From: Dyadobacter pollutisoli | GTDB taxonomy: Bacteria; Bacteroidota; Bacteroidia; Cytophagales; Spirosomataceae | Direction: 5' to 3' | DNA: 64,000 bases | Assembly (NCBI RefSeq): GCF_026625565.1 | Contig: NZ_CP112998.1 | Span: 4,838,501-4,902,500, forward strand | Shown here: positions 28,016 through 37,596 of the stretch, one piece after another | How positions within the stretch are numbered: position 1 is the first letter of the stretch | Layout: each line of letters starts with the position of its first letter | Made by a program: the position numbers and the translations under genes | Notes under the pieces: generated by a model | What the model was told of the DNA's origin: nothing | The model's database searches: none | What the model saw: the letters and a program-made list of their open reading frames with translations, nothing else

Positions 28016-28135
28016 TGCTTTGTCATTTTAGTTGCTGTTGTTGATTAATAAACCCAGGCATGTCCAATATTGGTTTACTCTAAATATTAATAAACCGTTA
28101 TCATCAACAGCCTGCCAGCAACTGTTAATGACAAC

Positions 28136-29566
28136 TTAATACAAAACCCAGGTGTCCTTTCCGCCACCGCCCTGCGATGAGTTCACTACAAGAGAACCTT
28201 TCCGCAACGCAACGCGCGTCAAACCACCCGGAATCACACTAATATCGTCTCCATATAGAATGTATGGACGTAAATCCACGTGTCTTCCCTCCGCATGACC
28301 TTCTACCATACAAGGTACTCTTGACAATGAAATAGTAGGTTGCGCAATGTAATTTCTAGGATTATCCCTTATTTTTTCGCGAAACAGCTCATGCTCTTCT
28401 TCGGTGGCTTTGGGCCCAATCAGCATTCCATAGCCGCCCGCTTCATTCGCTTCCTTCACCACAAGCTGCGCGATGTTTTCAATCACGTAATTAAAATCTT
28501 CTTCCTCTCCGCATATGTAGGTTTTTACATTAGGAATGATTGCTTCCTCACCCAGGTAATATTTAATGATACGCGGTACATATGCGTACACCACTTTATC
28601 ATCGGCAACGCCAGTACCAGGCGCATTTGCTAATGCTACTCTCCCTTTTTTATAAACCTCAAAAATCCCCGGAATACCAATCAGCGAATCAGGATTAAAT
28701 GCTTCCGGATCCATAAATGTGTCATCGATACGGCGATAAATCACATCCACGATCTGCAATCCATTGGTCGTGCGCATTTTCACATACCCGTCTGAAACCA
28801 CCAGATCACGCGCGTCCACGAGTTCTACACCCATTTGTTGGGCAAGATATGAATGTTCAAAATAGGCCGAATTATAGATCCCTGGCGTCAGTACGGCCAC
28901 GGTCGGATTTGGCCTGTCGGCCAGGTGTTGCAACATTTGAAGCAACCTGGTCGGATAATCGGAAACAGGGCGAACACCGGTACGCGCCAGTACATCCGGG
29001 AAAATCTGCTTGGACAACTCTCTGTTTTCCAACATATAAGACACTCCCGACGGACAACGCAGGTTATCTTCCAAAACCATAAAAGTACCGTCATCACCCT
29101 TGATCAAGTCAGTACCGGTAATGTGGCACCAGATTCCTTTTGGCGGTTTCAGTCCAATGCAAGGCTTCAAAAAGCATTTACTTGATTCTATCAGTTCGCG
29201 CGGTACTACGCCGTCGTTGAGAATATTCTGTTCGTTATAGACATCGTCGATAAACATGTTCAATGCCTTAATACGCTGTTTGAGGCCAGTTTCCAGCCAT
29301 TCCCACTCAGCATTTGATAGTACGCGTGGAATAATGTCAATCGGCATAATTCGTTCGGTACCTTCCCCCTCAGAATAAACATTGAAAGTGATACCCATAG
29401 AAAGCAAAGCACGTTCAGTAGCAAGCTGCCGGTTGGTCAGATCTTCATTTGTAAGGTTTTCAAATTTGTTCTTTAAATGCTCATAACCAGGACGTATTTC
29501 TCCTTCCTCAGTGAACATTTCATCGAAGAAATTTTCGCTTTGATAATTTGAAAATGAAAAATTCAT
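28136..29566 (-). CDS. Circularly permuted type 2 ATP-grasp protein (COG2308)
   Basis: A 476-residue protein, with the ATG at 29566 preferred over an upstream frame extension. Family sequences are clear: ERIMPIDIIPRVLSNAEWEWLETGLKQRIKALNMFIDDVY, IGLKPPKGIWCHITGTDLIKGDDGTFMVLEDNLRCPSGVSYMLENR, and YVPRIIKYYLGEEAIIPNVKTY. The family has an ATP-grasp fold and is thought to join a carboxylate to an amine in a peptide-like product. In most genomes it is followed by an alpha-E protein and a transglutaminase-like protein; neither is adjacent here, only an esterase. The substrate is unknown. Confidence 0.9.
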   Translation of the reverse strand: MNFSFSNYQSENFFDEMFTEEGEIRPGYEHLKNKFENLTNEDLTNRQLATERALLSMGITFNVYSEGEGTERIMPIDIIPRVLSNAEWEWLETGLKQRIKALNMFIDDVYNEQNILNDGVVPRELIESSKCFLKPCIGLKPPKGIWCHITGTDLIKGDDGTFMVLEDNLRCPSGVSYMLENRELSKQIFPDVLARTGVRPVSDYPTRLLQMLQHLADRPNPTVAVLTPGIYNSAYFEHSYLAQQMGVELVDARDLVVSDGYVKMRTTNGLQIVDVIYRRIDDTFMDPEAFNPDSLIGIPGIFEVYKKGRVALANAPGTGVADDKVVYAYVPRIIKYYLGEEAIIPNVKTYICGEEEDFNYVIENIAQLVVKEANEAGGYGMLIGPKATEEEHELFREKIRDNPRNYIAQPTISLSRVPCMVEGHAEGRHVDLRPYILYGDDISVIPGGLTRVALRKGSLVVNSSQGGGGKDTWVLY

Positions 29567-29917
29567 ACAATACAAAATTTGAATAAGTCTATATCTATAA
29601 TTTACAGAACAATATATGGTCAATGTTTCACTTTACAAAACAATTATCTATTGCCCGGTATCATTAATTCTGTAATTAAATTATAAATATTACCCCATCC
29701 CTTTCGTTTACACTTATCAGCAAGACTTTAAACAATTGACTGACACCTTCAAAACGGGCACATTTCAAAAGCATTCATTGATAAATATTAAAATCATGCC
29801 GCTGGTTTGGGTACAATATTATTTTCCCAATCAATAAACATTCGTTGCAAGTCCGTGTACTTACCCTTTTATTTGCACCCTGATATGAATTTCTCATATC
29901 GAACGTTTTAAGTCACT
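29567..29917. other. Divergent intergenic region, 351 bases
   Basis: AT-rich spacer between the ATP-grasp gene and the DUF5723 gene. It must contain both promoters. TTTATTTG at about 29867 is a one-mismatch -7 candidate for the plus strand. I see no ORF, RNA gene or repeat. Confidence 0.5.
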
Positions 29918-31465
29918 ATGCGCAAAAGTTGGTTGCTTATACTCGCTGTGTTCCTCGGATTGCCCCATTCGGGTCTGTCTCAGCATATGCCGGGAGTCTC
30001 AATGGGTAATTTTGCAGGTACTAATGCGCTTTATCATAATCCTGCATTTGTTGCCGACAGCCGTTATAACTTGTATGTCAACCTGGTAGGCACCCAGTTT
30101 TATACCGCCAACAATCACGTCAAATACGAAGCTCCCTACTCATTTCTAAGTTTGATCACCAATACTGTTTCGGACGAGTACCGCAACGAAAGGGGCGTAC
30201 TGCAGTTTCCCCGCTCCTACCTGGGCGAGAAACTAAATGGCAACAAAAAATACCTCAATGCCGGCGGTGACACGCGCTTGCCCTCGGTCATGTTCAATAT
30301 GTTCAAAGGCAAAATTGGTGTAGGTATTTCCACAAGGGTAAGGTACATTCTCAATACCACCGGCGTAACGGAGCCACTCGCACGGCTGATCAGTAAAACC
30401 ACACGGCTGGAAGAATTACAGGGCCCTCTTTTTGAAAACCAATCAGGGCAGCTGCATTTAAATGGCCTCGGAGAAGTGGCTTTTACGGTTGGGGGCACCG
30501 TTTTCGACAATGAAACCGATTTCCTGAAAGTGGGTGTGACCGTGAAAAGGCTCATTGGATTGTACAATGCCCACGCAATTATCGAGGCTTCTTCTTACGA
30601 CATTCGTCCTGACGAAACCTGGGAAAACAAACGGCAGTACATTAATGTCAATGAAATTAATGTACGGTACGCGATGACCCGTGACGAAGGTTTTCAAAAC
30701 GTTAAACCATCACCAGCCTGGCTGATAGGCGGTGCACCTCCGGGCAGCGGCTGGGGTTTTGATCTGGGTGCGGTTTACGAATATCGGCCCGATATCAACA
30801 AATATACCTACACCGAAAAAGGGATACGCAAGCGCGATGCCTCCAAAACCAAATATCTGTATCGTATTGCAGCGTCATTGACTGACATTGGAAGGGTACA
30901 TTTCAAAAACCCTGCTTACGTATTGCAGCAAGAAATACATACTACAAACAAAGAGCTACGCTACGACGCTTTCCAAAAGCTGAAGGGCTCCGAAGGTATA
31001 TTCAATGCGATCAATACCTCACTGGACGGCGGCCAACCGATGGCACCCAACTTTTACTCCGTTCTACCCATGGCATTCCAGGCCAGTGTTGATTATAATG
31101 TTAAACCCAATGTTTACGTAAGCGGTTTGTGGGTTCAAAACCTAATCTCGCAAAGTGCATTCGGCATGAAAGCAGAATCGTACATTGCAGTCACCCCACG
31201 CTATGAACACAAATGGTATGAAATTTCGGTTCCCCTATCATTGATGAACCGCTATCGATCTCCGGCTATAGGCCTTGTGGGTCGTGCGGGACCATTATGG
31301 ATCGGAACTGACCACCTGACGGGCTTGCTGAACATTGGTAATCCAAAAGCATTTAACCTGTATTTCGGCATTTCCGGCGGACTTTTTCGTCGTCCTCCGG
31401 AGTCCCAAAATCAATGCTGGCCACCGGAAGATTCCTGGTTGAGGCGCATTTTTACTAAACGATAA
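29918..31465 (+). CDS. DUF5723 family outer membrane protein
   Basis: A 515-residue secreted barrel protein with a signal peptide (LLILAVFLGLPHSGLSQ). The start of the mature part, MPGVSMGNFAGTNALYHNPAFVADSRYNLYVNLVG, is the DUF5723 signature and resembles the N-terminal plug of FadL/PorV-like barrels. WGFDLGAVYEYRPD and the amphipathic strands near the end (RYEHKWYEISVPLSLMNRYRSPAIGLVGRAGPLWIGTDHL) fit a barrel of 14 or more strands. In Bacteroidota the family is often close to OmpA-like genes; here it stands alone. The role is unknown, possibly transport of hydrophobic compounds or assembly of surface structures. Confidence 0.85.
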   Translation: MRKSWLLILAVFLGLPHSGLSQHMPGVSMGNFAGTNALYHNPAFVADSRYNLYVNLVGTQFYTANNHVKYEAPYSFLSLITNTVSDEYRNERGVLQFPRSYLGEKLNGNKKYLNAGGDTRLPSVMFNMFKGKIGVGISTRVRYILNTTGVTEPLARLISKTTRLEELQGPLFENQSGQLHLNGLGEVAFTVGGTVFDNETDFLKVGVTVKRLIGLYNAHAIIEASSYDIRPDETWENKRQYINVNEINVRYAMTRDEGFQNVKPSPAWLIGGAPPGSGWGFDLGAVYEYRPDINKYTYTEKGIRKRDASKTKYLYRIAASLTDIGRVHFKNPAYVLQQEIHTTNKELRYDAFQKLKGSEGIFNAINTSLDGGQPMAPNFYSVLPMAFQASVDYNVKPNVYVSGLWVQNLISQSAFGMKAESYIAVTPRYEHKWYEISVPLSLMNRYRSPAIGLVGRAGPLWIGTDHLTGLLNIGNPKAFNLYFGISGGLFRRPPESQNQCWPPEDSWLRRIFTKR

Positions 31466-31537
31466 TATATTCTCAAACGTTAATAATGGATATGGTATAG
31501 TTTTCTTGAAGCTACCAATATCTAAAAATCTGAAAAA

Positions 31538-31933
31538 ATGAGAGAAATAGAGAAAACCAAGGAAGAGTGGCAGCAGGAACTCACTGGACAACAATGCTTT
31601 GTCCTTTTTGAAAAGGGAACAGAAAGACCTTTTTCACATCCTTATAATGACAACAAAGAAGAAGGAACTTATGTATGCGCTGCATGCGGAACCCCTTTGT
31701 TCGATTCTGAGGCTAAATATGACTCAGGATCAGGCTGGCCAAGTTTCTTTCGGCCGATAGCATCAGGCAATGTGGAGGAGATCGTGGACAAAAGCCACGG
31801 CATGACACGTACGGAAGTAGTTTGCAGAACTTGCGGCGGTCATTTGGGGCACGTGTTCAACGACGGGCCAAAACCAACAGGACTAAGATATTGCATGAAC
31901 GGTGCCGCATTGAAATTCCACAAAGCCGAATAG
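31538..31933 (+). CDS. msrB: Peptide-methionine (R)-S-oxide reductase MsrB
   Basis: A 131-residue MsrB of normal length. Zinc ligands are Cys47/Cys50 (CAAC) and Cys96/Cys99 (CRTC), GHVFNDGPKPTGLRYCMNG holds the catalytic Cys119, and SGSGWPSFFRP is the substrate pocket. It reduces the R epimer of oxidised methionine in proteins using thioredoxin. No signal peptide, so it acts in the cytoplasm. The product lacks the MsrA fusion seen in some bacteria. It is followed by a terminator and then PBP1A. Confidence 0.96.
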   Translation: MREIEKTKEEWQQELTGQQCFVLFEKGTERPFSHPYNDNKEEGTYVCAACGTPLFDSEAKYDSGSGWPSFFRPIASGNVEEIVDKSHGMTRTEVVCRTCGGHLGHVFNDGPKPTGLRYCMNGAALKFHKAE

Positions 31934-31944
31934 AATATTTTCGC

Positions 31945-31978
31945 AAAAGCCGGACCTGGTCATAAGTGTCCGGCTTTT
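31945..31978 (+). terminator. Intrinsic terminator of msrB
   Basis: AAAAGCCGGAC (31945-31955) pairs with GTCCGGCTTTT (31968-31978), an 11-bp stem with a T-rich end. Confidence 0.85.
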
Positions 31979-31980
31979 CT

Positions 31981-31988
31981 TATCTTTG
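31981..31988 (+). promoter_or_regulatory. Candidate -7 element of the PBP1A gene
   Basis: TATCTTTG matches TAnnTTTG, 24 bases before the PBP1A ATG, and begins two bases after the msrB terminator stem, so the -33 region overlaps the terminator. No TTTG at -33. Confidence 0.35.
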
Positions 31989-32012
31989 AATTCTTACGAA
32001 CCTTAACGTTTG

Positions 32013-34571
32013 ATGGAAGTTATCAGATCGTTTTTTAATAAAATAAAAGCCATGTTTCAATTCGTTGGAACACAGCTAGCAACACTCATCAACCGTACTG
32101 CTTACAAGCTGACTTCTCTGTTTACAGGCAAGAAACGTGCTGACGATATGTTCCACTCTTACCGTCAGAATAAAAAATCTATCCGGGGCTGGTGGGAAGA
32201 AAAAGTAGATGTAAATGCCGCGTATTATCGCCCGGTAGTGCTGATCTGGAAAACATTTGTCTACGGACTTGTGACCTGCGCCATTTATATTTTCTGCGTG
32301 GAGACCAATTTCCTTTGGCTCATGGGAAGTATGCCCAGCGTAGAGGATCTTCAAAATCCGAAAGTTGCTCAGTCTTCTGAGATTTACACTGCGGACGGTA
32401 TTATGATCGGCAAGTTTTACACCGAAAACAGGACGCCGGTCACTTCCAAGATGATCTCCCCGAATTTGGTAAAAGCGCTGATCGCGACCGAGGATGTGAG
32501 ATTTTACAAACATTCAGGTATAGACTACAAGGCAATGGCCAGCGTAGCAATCGGTATAGCAACCGGCGCTACCGACCGTGGAGGTGGTAGTACCATTACC
32601 CAACAGCTGGCTAAAAAGCTATTCAAAACGCGAAAATCAGGTGCGCGCGGCTTGCTGGGCTATGTTCCGGGACTGGGTACATTGATTTACAAAACCAAAG
32701 AATGGCTTACCGCTATCAAGCTGGAGAGGAATTTTACCAAAGAAGAAATCCTGACCATGTACTTTAATACGGTCGACTATGGTAACAACACTTACGGGAT
32801 CAATACCGCAGCACAATCCTATTTCAGTAAGTCTCCCGACAGTCTGAACGTTCAAGAATCCGCTGTGCTCGTAGGTTTGCAAAAAGCAACCACTACCTAT
32901 AATCCGATCCGTAACATGAAGCGTTCGCTTGAACGACGCAATGTCGTGATCGCGCAAATGCAAAAATACGGTTACCTCAATGCCAAGCAAGCTGATTCGA
33001 TCAGTGCGCTGCCTATTGAACTGAAAACGAAATTTGAAACTCCCTACGACGGCAATGCCAATTATTTCAAAAACGCAGTTGTCGATTTTGTGAAAAAATG
33101 GGGTGATGAGAACGGTTATGATCTATACACTGATGGATTAAAAATTTACACGACCATTGATTCCCGTATGCAAGAGCATGCTGAGGAGGCTATGACGCAA
33201 AAAATGAAGCAATTGCAACGCGTGTTTGAAAACCATTGGAACAAACAAAATCCGTGGGTCGACGAACAAGGAAACGAGATTCCCGATTTCCTTGAAAACG
33301 TTGTCAAAAGAACCAGCAAGTACAAATCGCTGGCTGCCAAATTCCCGAATCAGCCTGATAGTGTCACCTATTATTTGAACAAAAAGGACACCATGACGGT
33401 GTACGACTGGAAGAACAGCAGCCAAATGGACAAATATTGGAGTTCCATGGATTCGCTGGATTACTATAAGAGAATACTACGCGCCGGAATGATGGCCATG
33501 AACCCACAAACGGGTCAGATCAAGGCCTGGGTGGGTGGTTTGGATTATAATTACTTCAAGTACGACGCGGTAAAACAAGGAAAACGTCAGCCTGGATCTA
33601 CATTCAAGCCGTTCGTATACACGACTGCAATCGACGATTCGTCATTCAATATGTCACCCTGTGACCAGATTGAAGACAAACCATTTGAGAAGACATATAT
33701 GGAGGACGGTGTTGAAAAAGTGTGGAAGCCAAGAAATGCTACCGGGACTTTTTCATATTCAAACATGACATTGAGACGTGCATTGGCACAGTCCATCAAC
33801 TCGGTTACCGCTGAACTCACTGATCAGGTTGGAGCAGCAAATGTGGCGCGGTATGCCAAGAAAATGGGCATTACTACGCCATTGAGGGGGTTACCCTCGA
33901 TCGGACTGGGGCCTTTTGATGTTTCGCTCTATGACATGGTGGCCGCTTATAGCGTTTTTGTAAACAACGGAACCTACACACAGCCCATCCTCGTCACGAA
34001 AATTGAGGATAGCAATGGCAAGATCATTGAAGAATTTCAGCCCGAGCACAGGCAGGCGATCAGTCCCGAGTCTGCATTCCTGATGGTACAAATGCTGCGT
34101 GGCGGCGTGGAAGAACCGGGCGGAACGTCGGGAAGTATCCGTTGGAAATTCGATGTGACACGTAATGGTAATGAGCTGGGTGGCAAAACAGGTACTACAT
34201 CCAATAACTCGGACGGCTGGTTCATGTGCATTACCCGCGACCTGGTGGTAGGCGCGTGGGTGGGCGGCGATGACCGCAGCATACACTTCCGGACCACTAA
34301 CCTCGGCGAAGGAGCTAAAACAGCATTACCTATTGTGGGGAGCTTTCTGGAAAAAGTTTACCGTGACAAATCCATTGGCTACGAACCAGGTCCATTCCCG
34401 AAACCGAGTTTTAAAATATCCAAGAACTATAACTGCCCAACACAATGGGCACCGAGCGAAAGCGATTCATTGGGCGTAGAAGGCGACAGTATGCCTGTGA
34501 AAAGAAATGAGGAGGAGGACTTCCTGATAGGCCCACCACCGATTCCGCTGGATACCGGAAGAAGGAATTAA
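32013..34571 (+). CDS. Penicillin-binding protein 1A family, bifunctional glycosyltransferase/transpeptidase
   Basis: An 852-residue class A PBP. The ATG at 32013 directly follows an in-frame TTG and is preferred. A cytoplasmic basic tail and one transmembrane segment (about residues 77-105) precede the GT51 domain, with catalytic Glu160 in ATEDVRFYKHSG and the GGGSTITQQLAKKLF block. The transpeptidase has the acyl-Ser in PGSTFKPF (about residue 529), SIN in AQSINSVTAEL, and KTG in GGKTGTT (about residue 725). It polymerises and cross-links peptidoglycan on the outer face of the inner membrane. The C-terminus is Pro-rich and acidic. It ends beside a hairpin repeat. Confidence 0.95.
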   Translation: MEVIRSFFNKIKAMFQFVGTQLATLINRTAYKLTSLFTGKKRADDMFHSYRQNKKSIRGWWEEKVDVNAAYYRPVVLIWKTFVYGLVTCAIYIFCVETNFLWLMGSMPSVEDLQNPKVAQSSEIYTADGIMIGKFYTENRTPVTSKMISPNLVKALIATEDVRFYKHSGIDYKAMASVAIGIATGATDRGGGSTITQQLAKKLFKTRKSGARGLLGYVPGLGTLIYKTKEWLTAIKLERNFTKEEILTMYFNTVDYGNNTYGINTAAQSYFSKSPDSLNVQESAVLVGLQKATTTYNPIRNMKRSLERRNVVIAQMQKYGYLNAKQADSISALPIELKTKFETPYDGNANYFKNAVVDFVKKWGDENGYDLYTDGLKIYTTIDSRMQEHAEEAMTQKMKQLQRVFENHWNKQNPWVDEQGNEIPDFLENVVKRTSKYKSLAAKFPNQPDSVTYYLNKKDTMTVYDWKNSSQMDKYWSSMDSLDYYKRILRAGMMAMNPQTGQIKAWVGGLDYNYFKYDAVKQGKRQPGSTFKPFVYTTAIDDSSFNMSPCDQIEDKPFEKTYMEDGVEKVWKPRNATGTFSYSNMTLRRALAQSINSVTAELTDQVGAANVARYAKKMGITTPLRGLPSIGLGPFDVSLYDMVAAYSVFVNNGTYTQPILVTKIEDSNGKIIEEFQPEHRQAISPESAFLMVQMLRGGVEEPGGTSGSIRWKFDVTRNGNELGGKTGTTSNNSDGWFMCITRDLVVGAWVGGDDRSIHFRTTNLGEGAKTALPIVGSFLEKVYRDKSIGYEPGPFPKPSFKISKNYNCPTQWAPSESDSLGVEGDSMPVKRNEEEDFLIGPPPIPLDTGRRN

Positions 34572-34575
34572 GATG

Positions 34576-34613
34576 AGAGAGACTTGCCAAGTCTTTAAGA
34601 CTTGGTAAGTCTT
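34576..34613. repeat. Hairpin repeat of the GACTTGSYAAGTC family, copy 1
   Basis: AGACTTGCCAAGTC (34580-34593) pairs with GACTTGGTAAGTCT around a five-base TTTAA loop, giving a 14-bp stem with one G-U pair. It lies between convergent stop codons and starts four bases after the PBP1A stop. A second copy in opposite orientation lies at 41201-41239. It may double as a terminator. Confidence 0.75.
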
Positions 34614-34614
34614 G

Positions 34615-36390
34615 TTAAACGTGCCCGATTTTCAAAACTTCCTTGTACTGCATCCGGTAAAGATTCGCATAGAAGCCTTCTTTTTCCAGAAGCTGCTCGT
34701 GATTTCCTTCCTCTACGATAGCGCCTTTGTCAACCACAATGATTTTATCAGCCTCCTGAATGGTAGAAAGCCTGTGCGCAATTACAATCGCTGTGCGGCC
34801 CTTCATTAATGTTTCAATGGCTTTTTGAATCAGTTCTTCCGTTTCACTGTCCACCGACGAAGTAGCTTCATCCAACACAATGATCTTCGGCTCGTGCACC
34901 ATTGCACGCACAAAAGAAATGAGCTGCCGCTGCCCTACCGAAAGCGTCGCGCCACGTTCCATAACATTGTAGCTGTATCCGCCCGGCAATCTTTCTATAA
35001 AGTCGTGTACTCCAACCATTTTGGCGGCCTCAACGATTTTTTCGTGGGTAATGGTTGAGTCTCCCAGTCTGATGTTATTTTCAATGGTGTCGGAGAACAA
35101 AAATACATCTTGCAAAACCACACCGATATGCCTGCGAAGCGCATTCAGTTCAAAATCATGAACCTCTACGCCATCAACATATATATTGCCCTTATTGATA
35201 TCATAAAAACGTGTCAGCAAATTGATAATCGATGACTTACCGGCTCCGGTAGCTCCGACAAACGCAATCGTTTCACCTTCATTTACCTTGAAATTAATGT
35301 CTCGCAACACATATTCCTCTTCATTATAGGCAAACCAAACATTCTTAAATTCAACATTTCCCTTAATGGTTTTTGGATCGAATGTGCCTTCATTGGACGT
35401 GTACTCGTCGCTATCGAGTAATTTGAGAATCCTGTCGGTACTGACGATACCCATTTGTAATGTATTGAACCGATCTGCCAGCTGACGGATCGGGCGGAAG
35501 AACAGGTTGATAAACATCACAAAGGCAGTAACAGTACCAAAAGTCACTTCTGATTCCAGTATCTGTTTAGACCCATACCACACTACCAGCCCGGTACCAG
35601 CCGCCGCAATCACGTCGGCCACCGGGTAATAAACCGAGTAGTAAAGAATGGACCTGATATTGGCATTGCGGTGTACTTTATTGATCTCGCGAAACTTTTT
35701 GAATTCAATGTCCTCGCTGCTGAAAATCTGAACGATACCCATTCCGGTGAGATGCTCCTGCACAAATGCATTCAGATTGGAAACCGCGGCCCGCACTTCA
35801 TTAAAGGAATCCTTGATCTTTTCTTTAAAAACATAAGTACAAAACAACATCAGCGGGATCATCGACAAACTGATGATCGACAACTTCCAGTCTGTATAAA
35901 ACATAACCGCAATGATCAGCACCAACTGTAAAATATCCCCCGCAATAGCCGCCATACCATCGCTAAACACGTTGGAAAGCGTTTCAACATCGGAAATCGT
36001 ACGGGTTACCAGCCGGCCGATGGGTGTGTTGTCAAAAAATTTCAATCGCAGACCAATGATCTTTTGATACAGCTGAACCCGGATATCCCTTATAATGTGC
36101 TGCCCGAGCCAGCCCGACATATAGGTGTTCCAAAACTGCGCAAGACCTTGAAAAATCGTTACTACGATCATCACTACCAGCATAATCGTCAGCTGACGAT
36201 AGTTACCGCTCGCGATAGGAGTATCAATGGTGTATTTGATCAAAAGCGGCGTAAGAGGAGCAAGCAACGCATTCAGTAATATGATCCCGATCAGCAGGTA
36301 AAACTGCTTTTGATAAGGACGAACGAATGCATATAAACGTCTTAAAGTAGGGAGATCAAATATCTGGCCGCTTTTGGTTTCCTGATTCAC
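34615..36390 (-). CDS. ABC transporter with fused permease and ATPase (MsbA/MdlB-like)
   Basis: A 591-residue half-transporter. Six membrane segments fall in residues 25-305, including the exporter motif GMGIVQIFSSEDIEFKKFREIN. The ATPase has Walker A GATGAGKSS, signature LSVGQRQL and Walker B IIVLDEATSSVDSETE, followed by AHRLSTI. No ATG fits the start; GTG at 36390 gives MNQETKSGQIFDLPTLRRLYAFVRPYQ, and in-frame codons upstream offer no ATG. It should act as a homodimer or with a partner and export lipids, lipid A precursors or drugs. Cargo is not predictable. It is divergent from the AraC gene. Confidence 0.92.
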   Translation of the reverse strand: MNQETKSGQIFDLPTLRRLYAFVRPYQKQFYLLIGIILLNALLAPLTPLLIKYTIDTPIASGNYRQLTIMLVVMIVVTIFQGLAQFWNTYMSGWLGQHIIRDIRVQLYQKIIGLRLKFFDNTPIGRLVTRTISDVETLSNVFSDGMAAIAGDILQLVLIIAVMFYTDWKLSIISLSMIPLMLFCTYVFKEKIKDSFNEVRAAVSNLNAFVQEHLTGMGIVQIFSSEDIEFKKFREINKVHRNANIRSILYYSVYYPVADVIAAAGTGLVVWYGSKQILESEVTFGTVTAFVMFINLFFRPIRQLADRFNTLQMGIVSTDRILKLLDSDEYTSNEGTFDPKTIKGNVEFKNVWFAYNEEEYVLRDINFKVNEGETIAFVGATGAGKSSIINLLTRFYDINKGNIYVDGVEVHDFELNALRRHIGVVLQDVFLFSDTIENNIRLGDSTITHEKIVEAAKMVGVHDFIERLPGGYSYNVMERGATLSVGQRQLISFVRAMVHEPKIIVLDEATSSVDSETEELIQKAIETLMKGRTAIVIAHRLSTIQEADKIIVVDKGAIVEEGNHEQLLEKEGFYANLYRMQYKEVLKIGHV

Positions 36391-36580
36391 CTGGTACGAT
36401 TGAATTGAAGTTGCTTTTTATGACTGGTAACCTAACCAACAATGTAAAAGTAAAAAATGTCACCCAAGGAGTAAAAATTCTCCGATTACATCGACCATGT
36501 CAATTTTCTATACGATACTGGTAGTTTTATTCGTAATATGGCTTTTGAAAAGGTTATTGAATTTGAAAAAGTCGTAGTTC

Positions 36581-37504
36581 ATGGTTTCCGTGCCTGATGC
36601 AATACCCGTCCATTCTCTTCCGAAAACGCCTAGCCAGGTTCCGGCATTAAAAATTTTCCGGTTTAAAAACAGCCGGGATTTCCAAAAGGAACCGCTTGTC
36701 CCTTTGCCCATTACCCCGTTACCGACCGACACCCCGCACCGCCATACCTACTATGAGATCCTGTTCATCGAGGAAGGACAAGGTTATCACGAAATTGATT
36801 TTCATTCCTACAACATTCAGGGAGCTGGTCTACATTTCCTGACGCCCGGACAGGTTCATTTGCTGACCTTTTCGAGTTCTTTTCAAGGTTACATTGTCGC
36901 ATTTTCGGAAGATTTCTACACTTTTTACAATCCGGTCAATCCGTCGCTGTCTCAGCTGCCATTTTTCCAGCCCGCTCGCCGGCAGCCCATCATTACCCTT
37001 GATCCTGCCGAAAAAAAGTATTTCCATAATATCATGGAAAATATGGTATCCGACCATTTGAGCGCAGACATAGACCAGACATTGATCGGCAAATACCTGG
37101 GCGTGCTTTTACAAAAATGTTTGTACTTAATTCAGAAAAATGAGCAGCCGACGGAATCCGCGACACATACAGTACCCGAGCTGGTCGGCCGTTTTCAGGA
37201 GCTGGTCGAGAAAAATTTCAGGCAAATGCATGAAGTACAGCAATACGCCCACGAACTGTCCGTCTCCCCTGATTATTTAAGTAAAATCATCAAGAAATAT
37301 CTGGGTACGCCTTCACAGGAATACATTCTGGACAAGCTGCTGCTGGAAGCCAAGCGACTGCTGGTATTCACTAACCTCAGCAGTAAAGAAATTGCCTACC
37401 ACATTCACCTGGACGACCCGTCCTATTTCAGCAGGATCTTTAAAAAGAAGACTGGCCTGACACCGAACGAATACCGCGATCATGTTCGGAAAAGTACCAT
37501 TTAA
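36581..37504 (+). CDS. AraC family transcriptional regulator
   Basis: A 307-residue regulator. The N-terminal cupin-like sensing domain includes HRHTYYEILFIEEGQGYHEIDFHSYNIQGAGLHFLTPGQVHLL. The C-terminal AraC DNA-binding domain (residues about 205-300) has two helix-turn-helix motifs: HELSVSPDYLSKIIKKYLG and SSKEIAYHIHLDDPSYFSRIFKKKTGLTPNEYR. It lies just upstream of, and on the same strand as, the GH88-like catabolic cluster. It probably senses a sugar or sugar acid and switches that cluster on; this is inference from position and family. Confidence 0.92.
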   Translation: MVSVPDAIPVHSLPKTPSQVPALKIFRFKNSRDFQKEPLVPLPITPLPTDTPHRHTYYEILFIEEGQGYHEIDFHSYNIQGAGLHFLTPGQVHLLTFSSSFQGYIVAFSEDFYTFYNPVNPSLSQLPFFQPARRQPIITLDPAEKKYFHNIMENMVSDHLSADIDQTLIGKYLGVLLQKCLYLIQKNEQPTESATHTVPELVGRFQELVEKNFRQMHEVQQYAHELSVSPDYLSKIIKKYLGTPSQEYILDKLLLEAKRLLVFTNLSSKEIAYHIHLDDPSYFSRIFKKKTGLTPNEYRDHVRKSTI

Positions 37505-37519
37505 TAGCAAATATGTACC

Positions 37520-37550
37520 TTGCTATACCTTTACTGACTATATATCTTTG
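37520..37550 (+). promoter_or_regulatory. Promoter of the GH88-like catabolic cluster
   Basis: TTG at 37520-37522 and TATCTTTG at 37543-37550 are separated by 20 bases, a good match to the Bacteroidota consensus. The ATG of the GH88-like gene is 46 bases downstream. Confidence 0.5.
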
Positions 37551-37596
37551 TATTATCCAAAAATAAAATGGCTAAATAATACTATTGATATAAATT

